Part shown: piece by piece, positions 35,828-47,380 of the stretch | Position numbering within the stretch: the stretch's first letter is position 1 | Layout of the letters: every line of letters begins with the position of its first letter | Source: Blasia pusilla | Taxonomy: Eukaryota; Marchantiophyta; Marchantiopsida; Blasiales | Direction: 5' to 3' | Assembly: GCA_050084515.1 (NCBI GenBank) | Contig: CM114274.1 | Span: 33,604,001-33,668,000, forward strand | Length of the DNA: 64,000 nucleotides | The notes under the pieces: generated by a model | The model's input: only the letters and a program-made list of their open reading frames with translations | What the model was told of the DNA's origin: nothing | Databases searched by the model: none | Translations under genes and position numbers: made by a program

Positions 35828-36000
35828 TTTTGGAAGAAATTAGACAATCACTTATATGAATCACAAGAGATATACATGGTACACTTCTTGTGCATAAGCT
35901 ACATCCACGATCAAACACTCTTAGGTCTCTTTACTAAAATCTGCACACATTGTCCATCACGAGCTCTCCAAGACTCCCTCTCCAACCTAACCATCGTGAT
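35828..36000 (-). repeat. 5' LTR copy of the copia element (partial)
   Basis: This LTR lies directly upstream of the primer-binding site on the minus strand. Its inner end, expected CCAACA, is mutated to CCAAAA. The outer end lies somewhere near 36000-36060 and could not be fixed. Confidence 0.65.
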
Positions 36001-37137
36001 CAAAGACAACGAGCAAGCTCGTCTTTCAAGGATCTTCTTGATGTCACTTTTGTAGCATATAGAATTCTAGACACATAGGCCACAAAGGTTAGAAATTTTG
36101 AGCTAGTAGTTTTTAAAAAAAACTGAGATTATTAAGGCTAGTGAGGCTATGATTGTTAATATAACATTTTCCATGTAAATGTAAATAAGTTCTAACTTAC
36201 GGATCTAAATCAATTTGTATGAATGCATGTACATACTCAAATTATTCAGAGAAACAGGAGTCCATGGTCATCTTATAAATTATGGATCACATGCAACATA
36301 AAGTATGATAATTGTACAAATGGCATGCCATCACGTGGTGATGAGATTAATGTGAGGATGTCATACTTAGGGAGCCAAAATAGTTTAATAAACTACATTC
36401 ATATGACTTTAAAACATATTACACAGAGGATGCAAGACAGTGTGAAGCTTTAGAAAATTAATAAACCAAAAGACAAGAAGGCTACACTAATGTTAAAACC
36501 TTCTACGTCATATTATTTGTCAAACCACCTCAAACACCTAGGCAAGGAGAATGAAAATAAGCACTATATACTCCAATTAATCTTTGATAGGTTCAATGAG
36601 AACCCTTTTGTATATTATCTTTAATTAGATTATACCAATGAATCTTAAATTTTTGGATTAGAGTAAGAAAATTAGAATCTTGCATTGCTTGTGCATAGAG
36701 ATCGAGTCATGTTGGTTCAAACATCCCACCTTGGATGTTTGTAACCTCTTGGATACGAACATCCAAGAGTCACTATAGTACAACATATGAGACATTGTAA
36801 AGATGTATCTAGGTTTACAATGTGTGGGACATCGTAAATCTGGAATACGATATTTTTGAGGTCATTAAAATTTCTGGTTTGTGATAAGTTGAGTTTTTTT
36901 ACATCATTTAAGATGACATAAAATAAGGGTTTGCCTTAAAAAAATTTGACAAAAAATTACAACGACATAGTTTTTGGGATAATGTTTATGAATGAATTAT
37001 TGGTGTACAAAATTACAATGGCCTTGGGGTGATAAATTACCCTTCTTGTGGAGGGGTAAAGGGATTATAAAAACCATGCTTGAGGGATGGTAAAATTTTA
37101 CCCTGCTCTAGGGATGGTAATTGGGGGAATGGGGATG

Positions 37138-37265
37138 TTTTACACCCTAAACACTAAGCCCTTAGCCATACACCTTGAACTCTTTGCCCCAAACCGAGCC
37201 CCAAACCCTACACCATGCGTGCACCCTACACCCTAAACCTTAAACCCTAAGCCATGCACTCCTAG
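37138..37265. repeat. Degenerate telomere-like (CCCTAAA) patch
   Basis: CCCTAAAC occurs at ~37144 and ~37230, with many close variants between them (ACCCTACACC, CCCCAAACC, TTAAACCCTAAGCC). These are scattered, diverged units of the plant telomere repeat CCCTAAA, as expected of an old interstitial insertion or simple-repeat drift. Confidence 0.55.
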
Positions 37266-37309
37266 ACTCTAAACCTAAGTTATTGATCCTAAACAATATA
37301 ACATCACCC

Positions 37310-37490
37310 TTATTTGGAGTAAACTCTTTAGTAGAAATACCTGAAACTTATGACAAAAAGTGACCATATGGAAACCCATCTAGAAACACATGTGAATTTT
37401 TAACCCTTATGTCCATGAATATTGATATTAGAACAAAACTAGGTTTTATGAAGAACAATATTTGTCGAAATTGGTGATTGCCCCACTTAC
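37310..37490 (-). repeat. Dispersed repeat, copy 2 (inverted)
   Basis: The reverse complement matches 16995-17165 in several blocks, including GGACATAAGGGTTAAAAAT, GTGTTTCTAGAT and AAAGAGTTTACTCCAAAT, in the same order. The flanks do not match. Confidence 0.7.
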
Positions 37491-37774
37491 TAAATAGATT
37501 CATGTTGGGGATTATAACTCATAAACCATTTATAGTAGTCTTAGCACCACTTGAAATAGGATTGCCAAAAGTCTTAAGGGGGAAAACGTTTACATGAAAG
37601 AAATCCGCCTTTCCATGGCCACCTCATAACAAACTCTTGACAAGGTGAGGAGACCAATTGGGAGAGTGCCCTTGGCTATCACGGCCTTGCTAAAATTTCA
37701 AGAATCGGATTGATTTTCGTGATGAATACACAGAAGGGTAGCTCACATGGAACCGCCCTGCTTTAGCTATGCTT

Positions 37775-38090
37775 CCAACGCAGGCCGTAGAATGCCGTGG
37801 TCTTGCATTTATTGCGAGACCACCAGGCTTCAACGGGCAAAAGATCCGGGCATGTAATAAAAAAATACTTTCACAAGTAAATAACGAAGCCCTTGCATAT
37901 CCCCATGGAATGCTTGTAGGCGAGCTTGTAGGCTAGTGGGACAGGTAGTGACATGTGGGTGCAACCGCCTCCCTTGGTTTGAATCCGCCCTTGGTGCTTC
38001 GTTTTGGCAATCTCATCTTCTTGGACGCGTTCCAAGTTGCTCCATCTCACAATAAATGCAAGACCACGGCTTTCTATGGGCTTCCGTTTC
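37775..38090. repeat. Foldback element with ~26-45 bp arms
   Basis: Bases 37794-37819 pair with 38045-38070 at 25 of 26 positions. Weaker pairing extends outward another ~20 bp. The spacer is ~225 bp. Size and structure suit a MITE-like foldback. Target duplications were not established. Confidence 0.6.
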
Positions 38091-40817
38091 CAACCGGATT
38101 GGTTCAGATTGCCATACAGCCGTTGGCCTCCGATCTAACTGTTTTTGTTTTAAAAATCATTTTTCCCAACTTTTTTCATTCAGTTTTCCCCACATACAAA
38201 ACATTGAAGGTGAAGAAGGAAAAGGGCCCTCGGTGGGAATCGGGTGAGAAGAAAAAAAAAATGGAATGATGAACCCGAATAAATAAATACTCTTCCTCCT
38301 CCTCATTCACCGATGGTCTTTGGTAGTGAACGTTCAACGTTGGCACTTGATTGTACCAGACCTAGAAATCATAGAGTTTTGCCCCCATATCTTCAATGAG
38401 CCAATGGAGCCCACCAATGTCCGAACAGATTCGGAGCCGAGGGCGAGCACGGGCTCATCCAGACCCACCACGTGCGTAACATCGACGGACCCTGCCTCGT
38501 CTCCACATGCACATCCACATTTGGCCAATGAGCTCCAGGGCCATATGTCCACAGCAACGTGAGCTAGGAGCCTCCAGGGCTGGGTCGGGTGGTGCACACG
38601 TGTATGTCCTAGATTCGCTTCCTGCAGTCCCCGAGCGGCGACGACCGCGGATGCTCTCTGGACCCGCCCCTTCGACCATTTTTAGTTAGGCTTGGCTGTA
38701 GGAGTCCCATTTCAAACATGACTCGAGAGTCGAGCAGTGCTCGAGAGCACAAACAACGGCAAAGATTCCTTGACGCACGAGACATATACGGAAAACCCTG
38801 CACAGAAACCGTTTGTGGCCCCGCAGGAGTCTAGGATTTCCGCGCGGTCGTGGCTACGAGGATATCATTTGCTGCTTAATCAAAACTCTTCAAGATTTCG
38901 TGATTTTGTTTCAGGTTCCGGTGGAAGCTAACTTTTATTGACCCTCAAAGACTCGTTTTGTCTCCTCTGGATGAACTTCCAGTCAAACGTGTGCTTTCAT
39001 CCACGACGGCGTCTTTTCTTTTCTCCTTCAGTGCCCGAGGCAGCCCGACCGACTACTCTAACTCCCTGCCAAAATCCGGATTCCACTCGCGTCCCGGGAG
39101 AATCGCGAGGAGCCTCCTTCCTATCTTGAAAGAATGAAGGTGGTAGATGGCCCACCTTTTTTTAAACTCTAGCTCCTTCACGAAGTTGAACGTGGAAATG
39201 GAGGATCAATTCCCTGCGAACACTTTCCTGCGGACTTGCGCTCATCCGAGGCTTCCGATCTCCACGGATACCAGGAAGTATTCAAATCTCTCTCCCCCGG
39301 TCCTGGCCTCGGGAGCTGAACTAGTGCCGCAGGCGATGGGGTACAACTATTGCCACTCCGGCCAGAATTTGTCGGAACGGGGCAAATCTAACTGATGATC
39401 TGATTGAGGAGTGGCTGTATCTTACGAGGTATCTTGGCTCTCGTTCCTCACGTTCACGTTCCCACAAGTTTCTTAGACGCGGAGTCCGAAACTGTTCAGG
39501 ATCGGGTTTCAGGAATCCCACAATACTTCCCAAGGGAACAAGACCTGAAGGAGATGAACCTCAATAAATATGCATGATGGAAAACCCATCAGAAAAGAAA
39601 ACGTAGAAAAAGAAGAGTCCAAGTCTCGATCGAAGAGTCGAACACCAAGGCCACAATGCCGCCACATACGGTCGGACTCCGGAGTGAAGGCAGATGGGGA
39701 GCCCCTACATCCCATGGTGGAAGTCACGATGAAAGTTGAAACACTACTCCTATGGACTCAGGTCTGACTCGTCAGAGATTTTATTTCTCGTGGGTATGCT
39801 GGTATCGCCATCGCAAGGCGGTAATTATGGCATCCGTGTCAGTGCCACTCTGTGCTTGGACTCGATCGCAGCGAAGACTCGGCGCAGAGGCTTGCAATGC
39901 CCTACAGTTCTTGCCGTCAGTTCATTCCGATGGTAGTCCAGTCGGCCCATCCCATATCCCTGGTTCATGTTTCCCTTCAGTATCGCCTACTCCCCTTCTT
40001 CCTTTTCTGGTCGTGTTCAGGTTTTGACTCTTCGAGTCCCCCTCTTTTGTACTTCCGATGGGTTTTCCATCACTCGTTTTTATCGAAGTGCATCTTTGTT
40101 TTCCTACTCATCCACAAATGACACTGTGCTCTTCTGCTTTTGTTCAATCGCTTCGATCGGATTCGCCCTACTGCCCAATAACCACCAGATAGAAGTAGAA
40201 CACGGATGCCCACATGAAACGTGGGGGTCAAATCTGATCTTTACGTTTCCCGGTCGAAGAAGTGTAATATCAAATAGAAAATAGGATGGGAAACCCATTA
40301 GGATACAAATGAGGGGGTAAAGGGGCCAAAACCGGCCCCGACGCTTAATTGCAGGGTGGACTAAGTCCGCTGGGAGGAGAAATCCCACTTGCGCATAATG
40401 CGGATCTGTCACTGGCTTCAGCGCACGAAAGCGCGGACTCAAGTTGCTGCCTTGCTGGTTCACAGTTGTGTAGTAATAACTGCATTATTTTAGCGGACCC
40501 ACCCCTACCCCTGTGTACGGCATATTTCCATAAGTACAATGGAGAGTTGACTTACTTATGTACAGGATCCAACGAAGGCCATAAGAGTCACCCTGCAGGC
40601 CTTAAAAGGCGCCTCGGGTTTAGCACGAATTAAAAGTTCATTTAACTCCGGCTTAGCACAGAATTCGGTAGGGACGGTAATAACTGTGGCGGATATCGTA
40701 GCGTCGGACGGACGGAGTTCGACGGAGGGTGTTTAGGGTGGGCGGTCTGAGGTGGGCAGAGCGTGAAGGTTACGAGCACCGTGAGAAACATCGACCAACA
40801 TTGCTTTTCACTCGACT
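38091..40817. other. GC-richer non-coding region with a scattered repeat
   Basis: Many short frames on both strands are shadows with no domains. Three copies of a ~70-80 bp motif around GATGGGTTTTCCATC occur at 39546-39640 (-), 40020-40105 (+) and 40245-40335 (-). They form imperfect inverted pairs. I see no gene. Confidence 0.45.
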
Positions 40818-41579
40818 GACCCTAAACCTCGTCTCCCGCGTCTGCTGTGTGTACAGAATTGGTCGAAGAATTTCGCTCGGTCGTTTTGGTGGGAAGTGTT
40901 GTTTGTCGTTTTACTCAAGGAGGTCTGCCACAATTTGCCTTCTGCTGGTGTTGGAAGACAGTGAAAGAAGCCGACATACTTTCACGAGGGTTAAGAGTCG
41001 ACGCCTTTCCATCTAGTAGGGCCTTTCGTCGTGGGAACTAATCTGACCCTAAACCTCGTCTCTGGTGTCTAATATCGTGCACTGCTGCGTGTACCAAATC
41101 GGTCGAAGAATAGATGGCCGCAGCCTTGTGCTTCGCCTTTTCGCTCGTTTTCTCTCTTTCGATTCGTTTTGTGAGGAAGTGTTATTTGTCGTTATAATCC
41201 GATCTTCCCCCGGCTCAAGGAGGTGCCAAATTCTGCTTCGCTGGTACATTGTGATAGTGAAAGAAGCCCGGCATACTTTCACGAGGGTTAAGAGTCGACG
41301 CCTCTCCATCTAGCGGGGCCTTCTGTCGTGGAAATTGCTCATCTGACCCTAAGCCTCGTCTCCCGTGTCTGATATGCGTGTCTGATATGCGTGTACCAAA
41401 TCGGTCAAAGAATAGATAGCCGCGCCTTGTGCTTCGCCTTTTTCGCTTGTTTTCTCTCTTTTCGATTCGTTTTGCGGGGAAGTGTTATTTGTCGTTATAA
41501 TCCGCATCTTCCCACACCCGGCTCGAGGAGGTGCCAAATTCTCCTTCACGCCGAAAGGTCTGAAAGAAGAGAGAGAGAA

Positions 41580-41676
<97 letters not shown>

Positions 41677-41741
41677 GCGAGGGTTAAGAGTAGACGTCTC
41701 TCCATCTACCAGGGCTTTCTGTCGTGGGAATTGCTCGCCAC
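40818..41741. repeat. Three-copy tandem repeat with size-variable units
   Basis: Units start at CTGACCCTAAACCTCGTCTC (~40818, 41042) and the variant CTGACCCTAAGCCTCGTC (41342). They end at GAGGGTTAAGAGTCGACGCC and TCGTGG(G)AA. Units are about 225, 300 and 400 bp. The first lacks an internal block and the third holds the long GA tract. All share TCGGTC(G/A)AAGAAT and GAAGTGTT(A/G)TTTGTCG. Confidence 0.8.
41583..41673. repeat. (AG)n microsatellite, ~45 units
   Basis: This is an uninterrupted AG run of 91 bases, with a short imperfect GA lead-in from 41566. It sits exactly where the other two tandem units have only GTGAAAGAAG. The long RE or SL repeat frames over it are artefacts of the microsatellite. 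Confidence 0.95.
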
Positions 41742-42639
41742 GGCGGCGTTTACCACCCCGACCCCATAATTTAGAGAGGTATTGAGTTTTGGCAGCATTT
41801 CTTGAGGACGTCGCGGGACCAATTTGTTGGTGAATGCTCGAGAGCAGTTTGCTTGGGGCGTCAATTGTACATGGTTCGGACGAAATTTCTCATCTCTCCA
41901 CTTTTCAGCATTGGATTGATATGCGTGACGTGGAAAGAGAAGAGAAACCGGCTGGTATGTGTGCACTTTCTAAAATATCCTTCCTGTCTTTGAGTGTTTC
42001 TAAATACATACATACCACGATGCACTAACTATATCCGCAACCTTTGGCAGTTGCCTCTTTCATAATTTTGGATCACCTGATCCTATGGTGGTAACGTTTC
42101 AAAAGCAGGGTCGAAAATAGACCCTCTCAAACAATAGAGACTATCATCATCCACATGCTTTCGAACTTCTTTGAACTTCTTTGAACAAAGCCGCGTCTAT
42201 ATTTGCAAGTGGTTAGTAAGCCTTATCCATTGTCCAACCTAGTTCTTTGAAGTTGTAACCATTTCATGTTTGTTTGGAATCCTGATGCTGAGCTCATTTG
42301 CAATTCATGCAGGGTAGCGTTGCGCGTTCAAATTTCTTGCTGCTATCAAATCTGCCACTACTGTCGACCTAGGTCTTGAATGGGAATTTGCCTCAGTTGT
42401 AGGGCTTGTAGAGTACTATGTATCACATCATGTCCAATATCGTCCAGTTCTTAGATGCAAATGGGATGAAGACTTTGAATATGTTAGTTAGGAAACCTGA
42501 AAATGTTACACCTTTCCTATCCGGCAATCAAGGGTCGGTTGAAACATGGGTGAGCCCCATCATTCATACAAACTGATGCCCTGATTTCTATCTGGCAGAT
42601 ATTATTTGCAAACGCACACACCTACTATCCAATAATTAT

Positions 42640-43044
42640 TTGGATGATTGGATCATTTTAGGGTTCCCTCTAGATACATACCATTGCATAGAACATGCAG
42701 CTAGGGATGCTGGGTACCACGTGGATTTTAGTCCGAAAGCATGGTTGGTTGGAAATCACGTATGGTTTCACTCCTATTTCCAGAGAAGAGGAAACACTGA
42801 GTTTGTTGTAGTTGGTGACGAGGGAGGTAAGATGACAGCCCACAAGATTCTAGACATCAAGAATCTGATGGAGACATCACGACAGAACATGGTATCAAAA
42901 TTAGTATGCACTATCCGATTAAAGCGGAGGTTAAATGCCATAGAGGATGTAGATGATAGCAACAACGTCCCTTGGGTGATTGGGGTCACTCCTAAAAGGG
43001 TTTACCTTATCAACCGACTGACATTGATGATCAACTACACTTAG
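42640..43044 (+). CDS. Hypothetical frame, unrecognised
   Basis: This is a 134-codon plus-strand frame with protein-like composition, containing FSPKAWLVGNHVWFHSYF and VVVGDEGGKMTAHKIL. I do not recognise a family. The frame may extend upstream without a start (KRTHLLSNNYLDDWI). It is followed at 43050-43300 by GC-rich non-coding DNA. It may be a gene fragment carried with the neighbouring transposons. Confidence 0.3.
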   Translation: MDDWIILGFPLDTYHCIEHAARDAGYHVDFSPKAWLVGNHVWFHSYFQRRGNTEFVVVGDEGGKMTAHKILDIKNLMETSRQNMVSKLVCTIRLKRRLNAIEDVDDSNNVPWVIGVTPKRVYLINRLTLMINYT

Positions 43045-43542
43045 AAAAGGACCAACATGTGGATTGACATCGTCGGCGTCAGGGGAGCCTGCGCGAGGAG
43101 AAAGATTCTTGCCGATGTGGCGTGCCAGTCTACCAGAGGGGAGTGAGTCTTCACTCCGGCTTAGAACGGAATTAGGTAGGGTCTGCCGCAGTGCTCGGCA
43201 AGGATTTTTATGCATACCGGTAGCTTTCCGAGAGAACTCTCAAGGTAGTCAGCAATTTCTCCATTCTAGCTGGTTTTTTTTTTAATTTAATAAAGAAAAC
43301 TCACTTTTCTCATCGGAGATTTTCCAAAACTTTCACATTTGAATCGGAAAACGACGTTCTCAACCGCCGCTTTAACAAAGAATGCCGGTACTTGACGAGC
43401 ATCGGTCGCCGGGTTCCATATGGGGAACGGCCGAGCTCCGTGACCTCACGACTGCCGGAGTTGGGTCATGCGTTAAGGCGCGGTAGATGCTTGAGTGCGG
43501 TAGGAGCTGCGTCACAGTAGACGGCGCCGAGGTAGAAAAATG

Positions 43543-43593
43543 CCCTTATTCGTGCTGTAACCTTGTAATCCAAGGTTACAACACAGATTAGGG
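43543..43593. repeat. 23-bp imperfect hairpin, 5-nt loop
   Basis: Bases 43543-43565 pair with 43571-43593 at 19 of 23 positions. The inner 10 bp are perfect (TGTAACCTTG). It is followed by GGGCGCGCG. Confidence 0.55.
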
Positions 43594-43660
43594 CGCGCGA
43601 TGGAGGCTTATCTGATCGTCATGGGGCGAGTTTGGCAACTTTGGGTTGCGCACTCCACTA

Positions 43661-43880
43661 TGAGTAACAGTAGATTAGAATGATCGATGTGGCGATGGAA
43701 TGTGGTAGCTGCACATGCAGAGTTCACCAAGCTTGTGAACGTGGACGACCTTGTTAAACGAAGCGCGCGCGATTCTGAGTAACAGTGACGTTCAAATGAT
43801 TGAGGTAGCAGTGCAATGCGAAGTGGCAAGGAAATGTGGCAGCTACAAAGTGTGTGGAGTACGTGAACGTGGACTGGTTT
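43661..43880. repeat. Diverged ~115-bp tandem duplication
   Basis: GAGTAACAGT starts units at ~43661 and ~43777. Both continue through a GTGGCAGCTRC-like block and end GTGAACGTGGAC. The overlapping minus frame 43608-43829 and plus frame 43751-44113 show no domain. Confidence 0.5.
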
Positions 43881-44126
43881 TTAGGAAAGCTCAGCTTCCT
43901 AATTTGTGGCTAAGTCAGAATTTGTTTGTCAATTTGTACTACCCAAATCGAATAGTCAAAATTTATGTCATTTGGGGATGTTGTGTGTGTCAGGTTCGAT
44001 CATGGGTATGTTCTTGGAGGCCAAGGACCTGGAACCAATCTGTTATACTCCAAATAAAGCCTACAACTTGGCTGAACTCTATTTCATTAGCGTTTAGGGT
44101 GAATATTGAGTGAACTTTAGTTCATC

Positions 44127-47125
44127 ATGTCCATGCCACTGAAGATTCAGTTCATCTCTACCATGCGATGCCATTCAAAACCTGATGATGGCCCATTCAA
44201 CAGCAATGCCCTTTCCTTGTATGGCACTAGAAAGGAGGCTTGGATAGAAGCCTCCCGTTTCCCAGATTTTATATTGGGAGAGGAGCGTTTGCTCCATTTC
44301 CAAACACACTTAAAAAAAAGAGGTCATCCTTGAAGCATATTCAAGGGCCTACCATCCACTACTAGTGTGGCTATGGACCACAAGATTGGCGCAAGATGGT
44401 TTGGAAAGACTTACCACCTTCAACTTTTACAAAAAATATTCGAAAGCGGGGTGGGAAGGGTAGTAGGCTTGAGAGTCAGCTTAGACGTTTAGGTTTATAA
44501 CAAGCACGGGGATGTCAACGTGATTTTGTTGCAATATCACCTTATGATAGGCCTGGTACTTTGCTAATTCGGTTTCTCCAAGAGCAACACGTAGACAAAA
44601 ATGGTAGATATTGCCATGGCCAATTAGATGAGACTTCCACAATCTGAAATGCCAATCTAGCCCCCAAGATGAGCTCTACCTTCTGAGACTTTGTGGAGCG
44701 TCTCGTGCGTTTGAGTATCTCTCCTCATTACATCATGAAGATGCATAAAAGGTGGATAAGAGATTGTATAAGAGACAACATTCAAGGAAACAACACCCTA
44801 GCAAGAGATGCCTTACTCACACCTCAAGATATTCTAAACATTAAGAATGCAATGAGAAGGCTAGAAGGCAGATATGATGGGACAAACGATGCTACATCAC
44901 TTCAAATGTGGGTTCAAAGACACCCGGATCATGTGATGCTTTACAAACCCTTTGACTCCATCAACAATAAACCATTTTCTCTTGTATTCTCAACACCGTG
45001 GATGCTTTAGAATTTGGTTTGCTTTGGAGATGGTAGTGCTATTAGCATGGATGCCACCCATGGAACCAACACATACGAGATAAATTGTTAGGAAACTTTA
45101 TTCCTCTATACACTCTTTTCGTGAATCTTACATATTCTGCTCACTCTATTTGTAATGGAACACAACGTCTTTGTTGTGGAAAGGCGAAACTCAGAAAAAT
45201 GGTATTCCTCTTTTGAATTTTCAGATTATTGTGTTCTTGCAGGTATACAGTGAAACAAACTCATGCAGAATTTTTGTTGTAAACTAAATGAATTCTTGAG
45301 TGGATGACAGTACCAATTGTTCACCTTGCTTGGGTTCGACTCTTTCCAAAATGGCTTGCCTATGGTTTGGGCTATTCTCCAACGCCACACTCAAGAAGAC
45401 ATTGCCGAAGTCCTCACAAGCATAAAAGTTTGAGCGGAAGCTATGTCTTCAGCCGCCGGTGATGAGAGTAGAGTACCATCGAGACCATCTTGATTTATTG
45501 TAGATGATTCGAAAGAAGAAAACTCTACCATTAGAGAAGTATTTCCAGGAGTTCCCATCCATCTTTGTATATGGCATGTCGAGAAAAGAGTTGGCTTAGG
45601 CAACTCCACCAACGCGTTAGGTGTCCAATTACAAAAGCACAGATGAATCATAACCTTGGCAAAGTCATGTTCATCCGGAATGTTCGTATGTTTCTTTGTC
45701 ACACGTCCAAACCATTGGTGCATTTACTTTCCTACCTACATCATTTGCATTCCATTTTATACTATGTTTTGTGACCCTAAACCAACCAACCAGTCATGTG
45801 CTATGCAGATCGAGCTCATGAGTCTATGAAGTTCATTGTGAAGTATGAAAATTCAGAGATGCACTTTGTGAAATACTACGCAAGTTATTGGCACCTAAAA
45901 CTGTCCACATGGGCCAAGGGCTATCGCTTTGAAGCAAGATTTGCCCAAGATTCAAATGCAGCAATTGAAAGGTGGCATGCCACCTTGAAAATGCATCTTC
46001 GCGCACGCAAGCCATCTAAGGGTACTCGATCTATTATTTGGTTTCTATCCATTGTGACAAATGAGATTGAAGACTTCTTTTGGTATATGGCCTTCTTGAA
46101 GTATGAGAGCAAGGTGCGGAGCAAGGCCATTCACATTGTAATGACCATGGCCATAAAGACTGCAAAATCTATTCCGGATGACCATGCTCAATTTGAAAAT
46201 CATGAAGGCAGAAAATATGCGAAGGTGCAGAGTAAGTCAAAGCCTAGTTTCTACCACTCCATCTGCGACTATGATTCCAAGAATGCAGCTTGTACATGTC
46301 CTAATGCTCAAGAAGGATTTACTTGCAAGCACCACGTAAGGGCATGTGGTACATTTGGCCATTGTGAAATTCTATTCAGAATTGTGAAGTAGTCAATAGT
46401 CTAGCCATCCATACTCTGTACCTGTGAATTTGCGGTCCATAACCTTACTACAAACTCATGATGGGCAGGTTAAGTGTCTTCTACTATTTGGTCACACGTA
46501 AATGCAAGTCCTTCTATATCTTGGTGCTAAGTTCGGATCAAAGGCGGGTGGTTTTGAGGGCCTGGCCCAAGGCTTAGATGGGTGTACACCCATGTCAGGG
46601 TAGGAGTCTCTAGACATCGCTATTGACCAGGCAAGTTACATGTTTCCATATAATGAGAATCATGACAAGAGGACAACACACATGACCATATGCAATACAA
46701 CAAATATACAACATGTATTTCAGAAAGTCACGGAATGCATTGAAGATGCTAAGTGCAAGCAAGTGCTACTTGATCATACTTTATAGCAGATGAAGTCGTT
46801 GTACGAATCATTGCTCACCTTCAAGGCAAGGATTGAGTCAAATACTAGCGTACTTCCAATTCAAGCTTTACAACGTCCTGAAAGCTTTATAGCAAGTGGC
46901 CTGTTGGATCGGTCTTTAAGAAGGAAGATGGATTGGGTAGAAGTATCACACAGGATAGGTAGGCGCAAACCAAATACCCCGTGTCCATTGCTTGTACACG
47001 ATAGCATACCACCCTTCAACCAGAAAGAGAAGTTAAAGTTCAAAGACATGCAAACAGAGTTAGATCAGCAAGCCATGAGTAGGATACTCCAACCCTTGGA
47101 TGGTAATGTCACTAGACAGAGCTGA
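44127..47125 (+). pseudogene. Mutator-like (MULE) transposase, copy 1
   Basis: This is a DDE transposase of the Mutator/FAR1-related superfamily, which cuts the element out and reinserts it. The order is: an N-terminal region with YGTRKEAWIEASRF; a middle segment (RWIRDCIRDN, ILNIKNAMRR); the first catalytic Asp in ISMDATHGTN (~45041); the second in FIVDDSKEE (~45500); the Glu in AAIERWHATL (~45960); and a SWIM zinc finger CTCPNAQEGFTCKHHV (46290-46337). A C-terminal region continues to 47125. Small introns separate the blocks. Stops (for example in LGL*QARG and PS*FIVDD) and frameshifts make it inactive. About 2.5 kb is almost identical to copy 3. Confidence 0.88.
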
Positions 47126-47380
47126 GTTATGATTTTCCATTTTGTGAGGTAAGGTAAGGGATACATTTGAGCTGAACTTTTGATGCATGTCATTTCAAAT
47201 GGAATAGTACAACCCCTGAGTTGTAGCCTGATTTGTAATATGATTGCCTCTGATAGGAGTGTTAATGTCATTGTACCTTGTGAACACTTTTTTGATTCAA
47301 TAAAAATGCCTATAGACTATCGATTTAGAACATCAGAAAAACAATTCAATTCCAAATATTTAGCGTTCATATTTCCTCGT

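Larger units (their letters stand above)
34590..36000 (-). mobile_element. Internally deleted Ty1/copia retrotransposon
   Basis: The element reads on the minus strand. The 5' LTR ends at 35828 and is followed, after AT, by TTGTATCAGAGC (35825-35814), one base from the initiator tRNA-Met primer-binding site. A Gag of the UBN2 type follows, then a CCHC zinc knuckle (C-x2-C-x4-H-x4-C, 35111-35070) and the start of a copia protease (DAWIMDFG-SYRMCP, 34936-34880). The rest of pol (integrase, RT, RNase H) is missing. The protease runs straight into the 3' LTR copy (~34765-34590), which matches 35828-36000 in the same orientation and starts TGTTGG. Stops interrupt the frame. It is a non-autonomous, dead derivative. 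Confidence 0.8.
36056..37774. other. AT-rich intergenic DNA
   Basis: No gene is recognised. The stretch holds a telomere-like patch (37138-37265) and the second copy of the dispersed repeat (37310-37490). Confidence 0.5.

Noticed and set aside
38320-39130. Overlapping plus and minus frames in GC-richer DNA
   Set aside because: They are all 60-90 codons, mutually overlapping and motif-free.
41349-41769. Long open frames of repeated RE, ER or SL residues
   Set aside because: They are translations of the (AG)n microsatellite and have no other coding support.
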